64,000 nt of DNA from Enterobacteriaceae bacterium UBA2655 (GTDB lineage: Bacteria; Pseudomonadota; Gammaproteobacteria; Enterobacterales; Enterobacteriaceae). Where the stretch lies: positions 57,667-121,666 of the forward strand of contig DENB01000029.1 of assembly GCA_002359495.1 (NCBI GenBank). Direction: 5' to 3'. Made by a program: the position numbers and the translations under genes. Of this stretch, positions 8,758 to 17,753 are shown piece by piece; position 1 is the first letter of the stretch, and every line of letters starts with the position of its first letter. Under the pieces are notes generated by a model. It was given only the letters and a program-made list of their open reading frames with translations. It did not search any database and was not told the origin of the DNA.

Positions 8758-9105
8758 TTATACCGGCGCCAGGTTTTGTTCAGTCAGTGAATTAAGCAGG
8801 TGCGTAGAGAGAATAATTCCAGTATGAATTTGTTGCAGCGCCTCAATACGCGAATCTTTGGTCAGGTTTTCAATAACCATTTCATTATCCACACGCAGGC
8901 GGCAAATAAGTTGGTTAGTAGAAGCCAGCTTAATCAACTGAGGAAGAGATAAATCCTTGATAACATTTAGGGTTTCATCCGTTAAACCCAAGCGAAAGCC
9001 TGCAGCGAATTTATCTTCCCGAATTAGCTGTTGAGCCAATAAAAGATAGGAAAGATTAATATCATGAATTCTCTGGAGCTGTTCATCGACATTGCTTGTG
9101 TTCAT
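8758..9105 (-). CDS. flhD: Flagellar master regulator subunit FlhD
   Basis: FlhD is the partner subunit of the FlhD4C2 activator. The family core is present: [38 protein letters not shown] and the TNQLICRLR segment. Length is 115 aa, as in E. coli (116). By eye against the recalled E. coli sequence, the middle and N-terminus differ at about half of positions, whereas FlhD is normally highly conserved between enteric genera; this supports the view that it belongs to a second flagellar system. It is the first gene of flhDC-motAB-cheAW, and fliA lies 457 bp upstream in the same direction. Confidence 0.94.
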   Translation of the reverse strand: MNTSNVDEQLQRIHDINLSYLLLAQQLIREDKFAAGFRLGLTDETLNVIKDLSLPQLIKLASTNQLICRLRVDNEMVIENLTKDSRIEALQQIHTGIILSTHLLNSLTEQNLAPV

Positions 9106-9562
9106 TTTTCATTACCATAACATCTGCCTTGATTAACAAGCAGATATAAATTAAGTGACTAAACTGGTTTTCTGCCATCAAAATAAGCGCAGCGCGTACG
9201 AAATATTTTTCGCACGATCTCTGCGCCTCTCTTTATGGCAGCGTTCATTGCCTTTGCCCGGATAAGTGCAAAGGCACCTGTCAGGTAATGGCAAAAATTT
9301 TGCGTAATGTTATTTCGCAGTTATAAGTGAAAATCCAAGGCGAGTATAATGCTGCCTGCTTTACAGAAAGGTTATATCGAAACAGAAAATGTGAAACCGT
9401 TCTGCCCATAGAATAACCACATCAGCCGTCAGACACAATAGATTGAATTATTTACAATGATAATTATTATCTTTATTTTGTATTGAATTTGTCGGAATTT
9501 TACCAATATTTAATAATTAACTAACAATATAATACGTATAAGACTTCGCTATCCGCTGCTGC
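9106..9562 (-). promoter_or_regulatory. flhDC upstream regulatory region
   Basis: This 457-bp gene-free stretch between fliA (upstream) and flhD must carry the class I promoter and the flhDC leader. It is AT-rich and contains a cluster of three inverted repeats at 9250-9303, described separately. I cannot assign a -10/-35 pair or a regulator site with confidence. In E. coli the equivalent region is long and is the target of many regulators and of CsrA. Confidence 0.6.
9250..9303. repeat. Three adjacent palindromes upstream of flhD
   Basis: Three perfect inverted repeats stand side by side: GCCTTTGC/GCAAAGGC with a 10-nt loop (9250-9275), ACCTG-T-CAGGT (9276-9286) and GCAAAA-A-TTTTGC (9291-9303). 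They lie 145-198 bp upstream of the flhD start, so they could be operator sites or leader-RNA structure depending on where transcription begins. Confidence 0.75.
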
Positions 9563-10306
9563 TTAAAAACTATTGGTGCGCATGAGTCTCGCCTGTAACA
9601 GCTTGATTGCCTGACTGTGCAGCTGGCTTACCCGCGTTTCGGTTATATCCAGCAGCACCGCAATCTCTTTCATGTTGAGCTCTTGCTGATAATAAAGATT
9701 TAATAATAATTGCTCACGTTCTGGTAAGGTTTCTATTTCATGACTGATCTTCTGCAGCAGACCCTGCCGGACGACGGCGTGTAAAGGATTGAGGGTTTCC
9801 TGTTCCGGCCCGATGGATTCGACCCCCTCGCCAAACTCTTCCCGCAACTCTTCCAGCGAGTAGATCTGGCTGACGTTGGTGTCCATCAACATCGATTGGT
9901 ATTCGTTCAGTGAAACGCCCATCGCCTCCGCAACGTCCGCCTCCGTGGCGACCTTGCCGCTCCCCTGCTCGATACGCTGTATCGTCGCCGCGATTTCCCG
10001 TCCGTTAGTGCGTACCCGTCGCGGTACCCAGTCGCGCTCGCGCAATTCATCTATCATGGCCCAGCGCACCCGCTGCATAATAAAGGTGCTCAACGAGGCC
10101 CCTTTTTTCGCGTCATACTGATCGATGGTGGTTAATAACCCCATCGCTCCGGCCTGAATAAGGTCGTCCAGCTCAACGCCCGCCGGCAATTTTGCCTGTA
10201 AGCGCAGCGCTTCGCGGCGAATCAGATAACGGTACTTCAACCATAACTCGCTTTTTTTCTCTATACCGTCGTGGGTATAAATACCACTCACCGTTTCATT
10301 ACCCAT
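9563..10306 (-). CDS. fliA: Flagellar sigma factor FliA (sigma-28)
   Basis: FliA directs RNA polymerase to late flagellar and chemotaxis promoters. Sigma regions are visible: region 2 (ELDDLIQAGAMGLL, about 45-58; WAMIDELRERDWVPRRVR, about 82-99), region 3 (TEADVAEAMGVS) and region 4 with the helix-turn-helix (LPEREQLLLNLYYQQELNMKEIA and ETRVSQLHSQAIKLL). Length is 247 aa (E. coli 239). By eye it differs from E. coli FliA at roughly half of positions. It lies between flgL and flhD in the same orientation and has no fliZ after it; in E. coli fliA heads fliAZ next to fliC. Confidence 0.96.
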   Translation of the reverse strand: MGNETVSGIYTHDGIEKKSELWLKYRYLIRREALRLQAKLPAGVELDDLIQAGAMGLLTTIDQYDAKKGASLSTFIMQRVRWAMIDELRERDWVPRRVRTNGREIAATIQRIEQGSGKVATEADVAEAMGVSLNEYQSMLMDTNVSQIYSLEELREEFGEGVESIGPEQETLNPLHAVVRQGLLQKISHEIETLPEREQLLLNLYYQQELNMKEIAVLLDITETRVSQLHSQAIKLLQARLMRTNSF

Positions 10307-10537
10307 CTGATAAAAACATACAGCATTATTAGGGATAATTTAAAAAACAAATAGCCTGATAAGATTACACATTCATGCGCAATCCTGATAATCGATAATT
10401 TACGTTGTTATGTTCGCCGAAAGGATAATTCACCAATAAATTCGGCGCTTTTGATTGTTATTAATGGGTGTCGCCAGAGAATAAAACAAACAAGCCCGTA
10501 ACATAATGTCAGGGCCAAAGGAATTAGCGGAGAGGCA

Positions 10538-10567
10538 CCTGGCTGAATTCGCTGCCGCTCAGCCAGG
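10538..10567. repeat. Inverted repeat downstream of flgL
   Basis: CCTGGCTGA (10538-10546) and TCAGCCAGG (10559-10567) form a 9-bp perfect stem with a 12-nt loop, 17 nt beyond the flgL stop codon on the minus strand. No T-run follows, so it is either a processed or stabilised 3' end of the flg transcript or a weak terminator before fliA. Confidence 0.6.
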
Positions 10568-10584
10568 CGAAATCATAATGAAAA

Positions 10585-11502
10585 CTACATATTAAAAATA
10601 TTCATTTTCTGCATGCTTTGGAAAACCGCCATGGAGGAGCTCAGGGCGAAATCGGACATTTTAGATTCGGTGATTAAATTAATAATCGAACCGTAGTCGG
10701 AGCCCACGGTTTCCTGCAAACGCGATTCGACGTTAATTCGTTGCGTTGCCGAACTCAACGCCAACGAGTCGATCTGCTGCAAATTCGTCCCGACCTCCGC
10801 CTGAATTTTACCTAAGTTATCGATGCCATTATTGATGGTCTTTTTCGTTTTATCCAGCGTCTGCTGTAAAGCCTGGCGGTCCGCATCACTGGTAACTGGC
10901 GTATTCAGCGCGGCGATAGCGTTGTCCAACGCGGCGAAAAGATCGTCAGAACTGCCGCTCATAAAGACATCCTGCCCGGTATGGCCGACCTGCATGGTGG
11001 TGCTGTCCGCCACGTTTTGCATCATCGGGGTATCGCCGCCAACATAGGTGCCATCTTCCTGAAAAGGCTCGGTGCCGGTTTTATAGCCGGAGAAGATATA
11101 GCGGCCATTGCTGTTTTTGCTGTTCGCCAGATCCAACAGGTTGTCGCGGATACCCTGCAGTTCGGTCGCCAGCGCCTGGCGGTCCGCGTCGGACATCGCG
11201 CCGTCCCCGCCGGCAACAATTTTCTCGCTCAGATTGGTGGTCATGATATTGCCGATCGAGCTGAGCACATTATCTTCCTGCTCAAGCGCATCCTGAGCAT
11301 AGAGCTGCGCAGTGTCATACTGGCTCAGGGTTGACAGCGCATTCTGATAAATCACCGCCTGGGACGCCCCTGCGGGATCGTCAGAGGGGGTCAGTAATAC
11401 CCTTTGCGCCGAAAGGCGCGTATAGATGTCATTACCAGTGGTCATGGCATTAGACATGCTATCGATATTATGCTGGTACATATAATGAGTGCTGAGACGC
11501 AT
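10585..11502 (-). CDS. flgL: Hook-filament junction protein FlgL (HAP3)
   Basis: FlgL is the junction protein on which the filament grows, exported with FlgN as chaperone. The N-terminus MRLSTHYMYQHNIDSM and the C-terminal helix (about 265-305, ending KMNIFNM) form the flagellin-like D0/D1 coiled coil; the middle contains the conserved NGRYIFSGYKTGT near residue 140. Length is 305 aa (E. coli 317). It follows flgK by 50 nt and is likely co-transcribed with it from the sigma-28 promoter at 13272-13298. Confidence 0.95.
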   Translation of the reverse strand: MRLSTHYMYQHNIDSMSNAMTTGNDIYTRLSAQRVLLTPSDDPAGASQAVIYQNALSTLSQYDTAQLYAQDALEQEDNVLSSIGNIMTTNLSEKIVAGGDGAMSDADRQALATELQGIRDNLLDLANSKNSNGRYIFSGYKTGTEPFQEDGTYVGGDTPMMQNVADSTTMQVGHTGQDVFMSGSSDDLFAALDNAIAALNTPVTSDADRQALQQTLDKTKKTINNGIDNLGKIQAEVGTNLQQIDSLALSSATQRINVESRLQETVGSDYGSIINLITESKMSDFALSSSMAVFQSMQKMNIFNM

Positions 11503-11552
11503 CGCTATTTCCTTAATCTCAGGTCACAGGTTTGTGACAAATAAACAGTGGC

Positions 11553-13196
11553 TTATTTAATACTTAATAAGGTGTCAAACAGCGTAGTGGCCGTTTGTAA
11601 TACCTGCGCATTCGCCTGGTAATATTGGGTATACATCTGTAGATTCATAAATTCTTCATTCAGATCGACGCCTGAAACCGACTGCTGCTCAAGCGCCACC
11701 GCATTGTAGGTTTTATCCGCGGTGACAATATCCTGCTTCAGCCCGGACATCGACGAACCCACTGAGCTGACCAGGCTGGCGTAGGCTTCGGTCAGGGTGC
11801 CGTTATTGACCAAGGTGGCGCTTTTAATCGCGATCAGATCGGCGATATTTTCGTTATTGCTCTCATCCAGCAAATCGGCGGAGCTGGACGCCGCGATTTG
11901 ATCGCCGTCGGTGATCGCCACGCTAAGGTTTTCCGCCGCGCCCGACACCGGATTGACGACAAAGCTGTCGCCGGCCTGCGGCGTGCCCTGAGGCGTAATG
12001 GAGATGCCCTCGAACTGCAGTTCGCCATTGGCGCCGATGGTTGGCGTTAGGGTGCGGCCATCTTCGGTCTGGACTTCCCAATCGTTCTGGCCCGGGCCTT
12101 TAAAGGTCAGTGTATAATCCTGCGCATTGACCTGACTGATATCGGTAAAGCTGACGTCCAGCGCAGCGTCACCCGCATTATTTCGATTCGCCTGCGCGGT
12201 CGGGTTGGCGATGCCGAAAATATCGCCGCCCTGATTGCCGGTTCGGTCGTAGCCGGCATGGTTGACCTCGTTGAATTTGTTGGCCATTTGCAGCGCGATC
12301 TGATCCAGCTGATTACGCGCGTCCACCAGATCCTCGTTGCGGAATTTAAACAGGCCGCCCAGCTTGCCGCTGGTGATTTTCGATTCATCCAGCTGCATTT
12401 TATTGCCGGAGGCGTCGACATAGGAAACGATGGTGGTGTTGGGATCTGCCGGCGAGGCGCTGGCTTCAAGCGAGTAGGCGTGGTTGCCGTTCACCAGCTG
12501 CATGCCGTTCGCCAGGGTGACGTCGACCCGGCCGTTAGAAGTGTTCTCATTCACCTTAATGCCGACCTGATCGTTAAGCTGGCTCAACAGAAGATCGCGC
12601 TGATCGAGTAAATCGGCCGGCACTTCGCCTGTTCGACCGTGAATCTTTTCGATTTGATCGTTCAGGTTCGCCAACTGTTTCGCGGCGGCGTTAATATCGT
12701 CGACGCTTTGGGTAATCTGCGTGTTGGTGCTTTTTTCCAGTCCGTTCAGCGTATTGCTTTCGGTATTAAACTGGTAGGTCACGGCTTTGAATTGAGAAAG
12801 TGCTTCCTGACGTGCCGCCGGGTTGACCGGGTCGCTGCTCATTTTTTCCAGCGCGGAGAAAATATTATTCAGGGAAACAGAGACGTTCGCCGTATCGTCG
12901 CCCAGCATATTATCGATCTGGCTGAGCTGGTCGTAGCGGCTGCCCAGCGCGGCATATTCCGTAGACGCATAACGTAACTGGTTGCTCACAAAGCCGTCAT
13001 AAGAACGCTGTACGCCATTGACCTGGACGCCATAGCCAAAAAAACCGTACGGCGTGGTGCGTCCGCCCGCTTCTCCCAGCACAATCGTTTGGCGACTATA
13101 TCCGGGCGTCATCGCATTATTCAGGTTATTGCCGACTACGTTCATTGCAGCCTGAGCGGAACTGAGTCCGCTCTGCGCAAGGTTCATAAGATTCAT
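11553..13196 (-). CDS. flgK: Hook-filament junction protein FlgK (HAP1)
   Basis: FlgK is the first junction protein between hook and filament. The N-terminal rod/hook signature MNLMNLAQSGLSSAQAAMNV followed by VGNNLNN and PGYSRQ, and the C-terminal EEFMNLQMYTQYYQANAQVL, are diagnostic. Length is 547 aa, equal to E. coli FlgK. A sigma-28 promoter match lies 76 nt upstream, between flgJ and flgK, so flgKL can be expressed as late genes independently of the flgB operon. Confidence 0.96.
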   Translation of the reverse strand: MNLMNLAQSGLSSAQAAMNVVGNNLNNAMTPGYSRQTIVLGEAGGRTTPYGFFGYGVQVNGVQRSYDGFVSNQLRYASTEYAALGSRYDQLSQIDNMLGDDTANVSVSLNNIFSALEKMSSDPVNPAARQEALSQFKAVTYQFNTESNTLNGLEKSTNTQITQSVDDINAAAKQLANLNDQIEKIHGRTGEVPADLLDQRDLLLSQLNDQVGIKVNENTSNGRVDVTLANGMQLVNGNHAYSLEASASPADPNTTIVSYVDASGNKMQLDESKITSGKLGGLFKFRNEDLVDARNQLDQIALQMANKFNEVNHAGYDRTGNQGGDIFGIANPTAQANRNNAGDAALDVSFTDISQVNAQDYTLTFKGPGQNDWEVQTEDGRTLTPTIGANGELQFEGISITPQGTPQAGDSFVVNPVSGAAENLSVAITDGDQIAASSSADLLDESNNENIADLIAIKSATLVNNGTLTEAYASLVSSVGSSMSGLKQDIVTADKTYNAVALEQQSVSGVDLNEEFMNLQMYTQYYQANAQVLQTATTLFDTLLSIK

Positions 13197-13271
13197 AATT
13201 CACCAATATTATTTGCAGAATATAATAGCGCCTTTCATAACAGGAAAATAAAGAAACGCTCCCGTTGTAAT

Positions 13272-13298
13272 CTATCGGCGAAATAAAAATTAACTAAA
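13272..13298 (-). promoter_or_regulatory. Sigma-28 (FliA) promoter for flgKL
   Basis: On the minus strand TTTAGTTA (13298-13291) and GCCGATAG (13279-13272) are separated by exactly 11 nt. The -10 matches the sigma-28 consensus GCCGATAA at 7 of 8 bases. It lies in the flgJ-flgK gap, where enteric genomes carry a class III promoter. Confidence 0.8.
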
Positions 13299-13308
13299 CT
13301 AACTGGCG

Positions 13309-14244
13309 CTAAAATAGTGAGGAAAGATCGCTGTTATAAGCGTTCAGCGCGTGACTGACATTTCCTTTCACCTGTTTAATAATATTAATTAACTTATCGG
13401 CATAATTCGGATCCGTCGCATATCCGCCGCGCTGTAAGGTATGCGCCGCTTTTTCCGCCGAGCCGGCACGCGAAATATCCTGATAACGCGGATTGCGGGT
13501 TAACAGACTGGCATAATCGGCGAGCGCGTCGGCATAAGAAGAGTAAACTCTGAAATTCGCCTTCACTTTTTGCGCGACGCCGTGCAGATATTCCGTTGTG
13601 ACCACTTCGGTCGATTTTCCTTTCCAGTCCGGGGTGGCTTTGATGCCGAATAAATTATGGCTCGGTTTCCCCTCCGCCGTGGTAATTTCCCGGTTCCCCC
13701 ACCCTGATTCCAGCGCGGCCTGGGCGATAATAAGCTGATGCGGTATGCCGCTCTGCTTCGCCGCATGGATCGCAGGTCCCAGCAGACGCGAAATAAAGTC
13801 GTCGTTGCCGCCCGCACCCATCGTCGCGTTATTCCCGCTGGCCGCCCCGCTCTGCGGCGACGCCGGAAACGGCGTGCGTTGCCTCGCGGCGTTCAGCGCG
13901 TAAGGGGCGGGCGCCGCCCCCGGCGCGTTGGTTTTCACCGTAGCGTCGCCGCCCCACTGTTTAATCATTAAATCGGCAAAGCCCATTTTGCCCTGAGCGG
14001 CGATATCCTGCGCGATCTGCTGGTCGTACATCGAAGTGAAGGTTTCCGATTCCTGACTGTTAAACAGGCCGCCCTTTAAGGATGCCTGACGCATGCTTTT
14101 CAGCATCATCTGGACAAACAGCCCTTCCATCTGTTTAGCCGCGGCTTTTATAGCGTCCGGCGAGCCGGTTTTTACTTCGCGCTTTAAGGCGTCAAGCCCG
14201 TGGGTGTCAAAGGCGGCGCCGCTGATAAGGGGGGAGGTGTTCAT
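13309..14244 (-). CDS. flgJ: Rod-assembly protein and peptidoglycan hydrolase FlgJ
   Basis: FlgJ is exported to the periplasm, caps the growing rod and cuts peptidoglycan so that the rod can pass. The N-terminal rod-binding domain (about 20-100) contains AAKQMEGLFVQMMLKSMRQA and SMYDQQIAQ. The C-terminal glucosaminidase-type domain (about 155-305) contains IAQAALESGWGNREI with the catalytic glutamate, SHNLFGIKA and VYSSYADALADYA. Length is 311 aa (E. coli 313). It overlaps the flgI stop by one nucleotide (TGATG). Confidence 0.95.
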   Translation of the reverse strand: MNTSPLISGAAFDTHGLDALKREVKTGSPDAIKAAAKQMEGLFVQMMLKSMRQASLKGGLFNSQESETFTSMYDQQIAQDIAAQGKMGFADLMIKQWGGDATVKTNAPGAAPAPYALNAARQRTPFPASPQSGAASGNNATMGAGGNDDFISRLLGPAIHAAKQSGIPHQLIIAQAALESGWGNREITTAEGKPSHNLFGIKATPDWKGKSTEVVTTEYLHGVAQKVKANFRVYSSYADALADYASLLTRNPRYQDISRAGSAEKAAHTLQRGGYATDPNYADKLINIIKQVKGNVSHALNAYNSDLSSLF

Positions 14245-15365
14245 CAGTTCGCCTCCAGCTTAGCGCGCAGGCAGCCGGCGCTTTTCATCGATTGCAGAAT
14301 CGAAATCAGATCGTTCGGCGTGGCGCCGAGGCTGTTCAGCGCCCTGACCACGTTATTGAGATCGGCGCTGGTATTGACGCGTTGCAGTGCGCCATTTTGC
14401 TCTCGTACGGCGATCTGGGTATTCGATGAAACCACCGTTTCACCACCGGCAAAGGGGGTATCCGGCTGACTGACCTCGTTGTTGTTAGCGACCTCAACGG
14501 TGAGATCGCCTTGCGCCACGGCGCAGGAGTCGAGCATTACATGCCGGTTCATCACCACCGACCCGGTGCGGGCGTTGACGATGACTTTGGCGTCCATCAC
14601 CCCAACATGCACAGGAATGTCCTGCACATCGGCCAGAAAGCGCACCTTAGCCGCGCTGTCCGCCGGCGCATAGAGGCGAATCGTGCGCGAATCCTCCGGC
14701 GTCGCCGTCGCACCACCGAAGCGGCGATTAATTTCGTCGCTGAGTTGGCGGGCAAGAGAGAAGTCGTCTTCATTCAGTTGAAGCCGCAGCACATTCTGGC
14801 TGGCGAAATCGATCGGCACCTCGCGCTCAACCGTCGCGCCGCCGCTGATACGGGCACCGTTGAGCTGGTTGACCTGTACCCGGCTCCCTCCCCCTTGCGC
14901 GCCGGCGCCTGACACCAGCAGATTCCCTTGGGCGAGCGCATAAATCTGGCTGTCCGCGCCTTTCAGCGGCGTCATCAACAAGGTTCCGCCGCGCAGGCTT
15001 TTCGCATTGCCTAGCGACGAGACGTTAACATCTATCTTTTCGCCCGGCCGGGAAAAGGGAGGCAGTTCCGCCGTCACCATCACGGCCGCCACGTTTTTTA
15101 ACTGCATATTGGTGCCGGCAGGCACGGTAATGCCGAGCTGGGAGAGCATGTTGCTCAGGCTTTGCGTGGTGAAAGGTGTCTGCATGGTCTGATCGCCGGT
15201 GCCGTCCAGCCCGACGACCAGCCCATACCCCATGAGCGAATTGTTGCGCACGCCCTGGATCGTGGTTAAGTCACGTATGCGCTCCGCCTGCGCACTTTTC
15301 GGCGTCGTAAAGAGCAAGCCGCAACAAAACAAGCCCAGGCAGAACGTAAAGAGTGAAGTTTTCAT
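14244..15365 (-). CDS. flgI: Flagellar P-ring protein FlgI
   Basis: FlgI forms the P-ring around the rod in the peptidoglycan layer. I chose the ATG at 15365 ([13 protein letters not shown], 373 aa) because it gives a normal Sec signal peptide ending at AQA before E-R-I-R-D-L-T; a longer frame to 15461 would lie inside flgH. The mature protein keeps [38 protein letters not shown], and the paired cysteines in DSCAVAQG and SAGCLRAKL that form the DsbA-dependent disulfide in E. coli. It starts 10 nt after the flgH stop codon. Confidence 0.95.
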   Translation of the reverse strand: MKTSLFTFCLGLFCCGLLFTTPKSAQAERIRDLTTIQGVRNNSLMGYGLVVGLDGTGDQTMQTPFTTQSLSNMLSQLGITVPAGTNMQLKNVAAVMVTAELPPFSRPGEKIDVNVSSLGNAKSLRGGTLLMTPLKGADSQIYALAQGNLLVSGAGAQGGGSRVQVNQLNGARISGGATVEREVPIDFASQNVLRLQLNEDDFSLARQLSDEINRRFGGATATPEDSRTIRLYAPADSAAKVRFLADVQDIPVHVGVMDAKVIVNARTGSVVMNRHVMLDSCAVAQGDLTVEVANNNEVSQPDTPFAGGETVVSSNTQIAVREQNGALQRVNTSADLNNVVRALNSLGATPNDLISILQSMKSAGCLRAKLEAN

Positions 15366-15375
15366 TGGCCATTCA

Positions 15376-16116
15376 TTAAAAGGGAGAAATGTTAAGAAAC
15401 AGGCGCTGCAGCCAGCCCATCTGTTGTGCTTCATTGATATACCCGTTGCCGACGTACTCAATACGGGCGTCAGATACCTGAGAAGAGATGACCGTATTGC
15501 TGCTGCTGATGGTGCGCGGATTCACGACGCCGGAAAAGCGAATGAATTCAGTTCCCTGATTAATAGCGATTTGCTTTTCTCCCACCACTCTGAGATTGCC
15601 GTTGACCAGTAGCTGTTTGACGGTAACGGTAATGGTGCCGCTGAAGGTATTTTTCGCCGCCGCGCCCCCTTTACCCGAAAAGTCGTTTTTGCCGGACATT
15701 GCGGTCGCTGCGCGACTGCCACCGAGCAACCCGTTCAGCATGCCCGGCACTTCATCCATCGCCAGTTCGCCCGAGCCGTTGCGGTTCGCGTTTGCCGACG
15801 AACTTTTACTGGCGCTAACGTTTTCCTGCAGCACAATCGTCAGCGTATCGCCGACGTTGCGCGGCCTGCGGTCTTCGAACATCGGCTGGTAGCCGTAGCT
15901 CATCGCTTGTCCCATCTGGAAAATCGAGCCGTTCGCCGTCGTGGTTAGCGTCTGCTCCGGGCTGGCTGTCGTCACTTCATCCACCAGCGGTTTTTGCGGC
16001 ATATAGGCGCACCCGTCGAGCGTTACGATCAGCGCAGCCGGAACGATAAGCCTGCGACAAAGGCCGCGAAGCGCGACAGGTTGGGTAAAAAGGCGGAAAC
16101 AAGGCTGGTTTTTCAT
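15376..16116 (-). CDS. flgH: Flagellar L-ring lipoprotein FlgH
   Basis: FlgH forms the outer-membrane L-ring. A lipobox L-D-G-C lies at residues 33-36 when the ATG at 16116 is used (246 aa); a GTG three codons upstream is the other candidate start. The mature part is typical: [38 protein letters not shown], and the C-terminal [19 protein letters not shown]. The region before the lipobox is 36 residues, longer and more basic than the 21-residue E. coli signal. A strong hairpin separates it from flgG and lies immediately upstream of the start codon. Confidence 0.95.
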   Translation of the reverse strand: MKNQPCFRLFTQPVALRGLCRRLIVPAALIVTLDGCAYMPQKPLVDEVTTASPEQTLTTTANGSIFQMGQAMSYGYQPMFEDRRPRNVGDTLTIVLQENVSASKSSSANANRNGSGELAMDEVPGMLNGLLGGSRAATAMSGKNDFSGKGGAAAKNTFSGTITVTVKQLLVNGNLRVVGEKQIAINQGTEFIRFSGVVNPRTISSSNTVISSQVSDARIEYVGNGYINEAQQMGWLQRLFLNISPF

Positions 16117-16123
16117 CTCATTC

Positions 16124-16176
16124 ACTGCGTTTAACGCAGTCGCGGCCCCGCCATCCGAAACGGGGCCGCGACTGCG
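16124..16176 (-). repeat. Strong stem-loop with competing hairpin between flgG and flgH
   Basis: CGCAGTCGCGGCCCCG (16135-16150) and its exact complement (16161-16176) form a 16-bp perfect stem with a 10-nt loop. The hexamer CGCAGT (16135-16140) can instead pair with ACTGCG at 16124-16129, as part of the perfect palindrome ACTGCGTT-T-AACGCAGT (16124-16140). The two structures are mutually exclusive at the outer six bases. On the transcript they follow flgG by 7 nt and end 8 nt before the flgH ATG. No T-run follows. Confidence 0.85.
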
Positions 16177-16183
16177 ACGACGA

Positions 16184-16966
16184 TTAAAGTTGCGTCAGGC
16201 GCTGCAACATCTGATCGGATGTTGTCACCGCTTTACTGTTAATTTCATAAGCGCGCTGCGTCTGAATCATATTGACCAACTCTTCCGCCACGTTGACGTT
16301 AGAGGTTTCGACATAGCCCTGCTTCAGAGTGCCGCCGCCGTTCAGTCCTGGCGTGGTTTCATTCGGCGCGCCGGAAGATTGCGTTTCCCGGTAGAGATTT
16401 TCGCCGATGCTTTCCAGACCGGATTCGTTGATAAAGGTGCTGAGCGTGAGCTGGCCAATCTGCTGCGGCGCGGTCTGTCCCGGCAGCGTCACGCTGACGA
16501 TACCGTCGTTGCCGACGGTCAGCGTGTCGGCATCCTGCGGGATGGTGATGGCGGGCTGTACCGGGTAGCCGCTGGAGGTCACCAGCTGACCGTTCTGGTC
16601 AAACTGGAAAGATCCGTCGCGGGTATAGGCAGTGGTGCCGTCAGCGAGCTGGACCTGAAAAAAACCGTGTCCCTGTATCGCCAGATCTTTACTGTTGTTG
16701 GTCTGCGTCAGACTGCCCTGGCTATGGATGCGCTCGGTCGCCACCGGGCGGACGCCGGTGCCGAGCTGCAATCCTGAAGGGATAGTGGTCTGTTCGGAAG
16801 ATTGCGCCCCCGGCTGACGCAGGGTCTGGTAAAGCAGATCTTCAAACACTGCACGCTGACGCTTAAACCCGTTGGTATTCACGTTAGCGAGGTTATTGGA
16901 TATCACATCCATGTTGGTCTGTTGCGCTTCAAGACCTGTTTTGGCTATCCATAAAGAACGGATCAT
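16184..16966 (-). CDS. flgG: Distal rod protein FlgG
   Basis: FlgG builds the distal rod that crosses the periplasm. It begins [20 protein letters not shown] with [20 protein letters not shown] (rod/hook N-terminal signature), has the [20 protein letters not shown] motif, and ends with the family C-terminus [20 protein letters not shown]. Length is 260 aa, identical to E. coli. It is 22 nt downstream of flgF in the flgB operon. Confidence 0.97.
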   Translation of the reverse strand: MIRSLWIAKTGLEAQQTNMDVISNNLANVNTNGFKRQRAVFEDLLYQTLRQPGAQSSEQTTIPSGLQLGTGVRPVATERIHSQGSLTQTNNSKDLAIQGHGFFQVQLADGTTAYTRDGSFQFDQNGQLVTSSGYPVQPAITIPQDADTLTVGNDGIVSVTLPGQTAPQQIGQLTLSTFINESGLESIGENLYRETQSSGAPNETTPGLNGGGTLKQGYVETSNVNVAEELVNMIQTQRAYEINSKAVTTSDQMLQRLTQL

Positions 16967-16988
16967 ACTGAAACTCCTCTGGTCCGGG

Positions 16989-17744
16989 TTATCCCAGACT
17001 CAATAACTGGTTGGCTTGCTTCTCGTTATCATCCACGGTGCTGATAGTTCTCATGTTCATATCGAAGCTCCGTGCATTGGCGATCATATCCACCATCGCC
17101 TTGACCGGACTGACGTTGCTGCTCTCCAGCGCGCCCGGGATAAGACTTAAATTCTGATCGGCCGGCAGTGCTGCCGGCGCGCCCTGCCCCGGAACAGCGG
17201 CAAGATGAAACAGGCCATCGTCGCCATGAACCAGATTCTGGATCCGGCTGTTCACCATTTTTAACCTGCCCACCTGCGCCAGCGCGCCCGGCTCGTCGCC
17301 TGCGCCGCGCGCGGTAATAGTGCCGTCAGGCGCAATCGTCAGCTCTGACTGAGGCGGCACGGTCAGGGGGCCGCCGTCGCCGAGCAGCGGCATGCCTCTG
17401 ACGCTTAGCGCGCCTTCGCTGTCGACCTCGATGTTGCCTGCCCGCGTATAAGCTTCGCCGCCGTCCGGCAGCGCCACGGCGAGCCAGCCGTCCTGTGGCA
17501 GCGCGACGTCGAGGTTACGTCCGGTCTGATTGACCGCCCCCATGGTGTCGTCGTGCCAGGGGGTGGATTCAACCACCAGCGCGCGGGTTGGCACTGAGGG
17601 GCCATTTACCGGCACCGCGCGGTAGGCGGAAAGCTGCGCTCGGAAACCGGGCGTCGACGCGTTCGCCAGATTGTCAGAGGTCACCGCCTGCCGATTCAGC
17701 GCGGCGCCGGCGGCGCTTAGCGCGGTATAAATTGCGCGATCCAT
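16989..17744 (-). CDS. flgF: Proximal rod protein FlgF
   Basis: FlgF is a minor rod subunit joining proximal and distal rod. It begins [20 protein letters not shown] with [20 protein letters not shown], contains [20 protein letters not shown], and ends with [20 protein letters not shown] and the helix to LLSLG. Length is 251 aa, as in E. coli. It follows flgE by 9 nt. Confidence 0.96.
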   Translation of the reverse strand: MDRAIYTALSAAGAALNRQAVTSDNLANASTPGFRAQLSAYRAVPVNGPSVPTRALVVESTPWHDDTMGAVNQTGRNLDVALPQDGWLAVALPDGGEAYTRAGNIEVDSEGALSVRGMPLLGDGGPLTVPPQSELTIAPDGTITARGAGDEPGALAQVGRLKMVNSRIQNLVHGDDGLFHLAAVPGQGAPAALPADQNLSLIPGALESSNVSPVKAMVDMIANARSFDMNMRTISTVDDNEKQANQLLSLG

Positions 17745-17753
17745 AGCCGACCG

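Noticed and set aside
9390..9405. TGTGA half-site upstream of flhD as a CRP site
   Set aside because: The second half reads TCTGC, not TCACA, so there is no convincing dyad.
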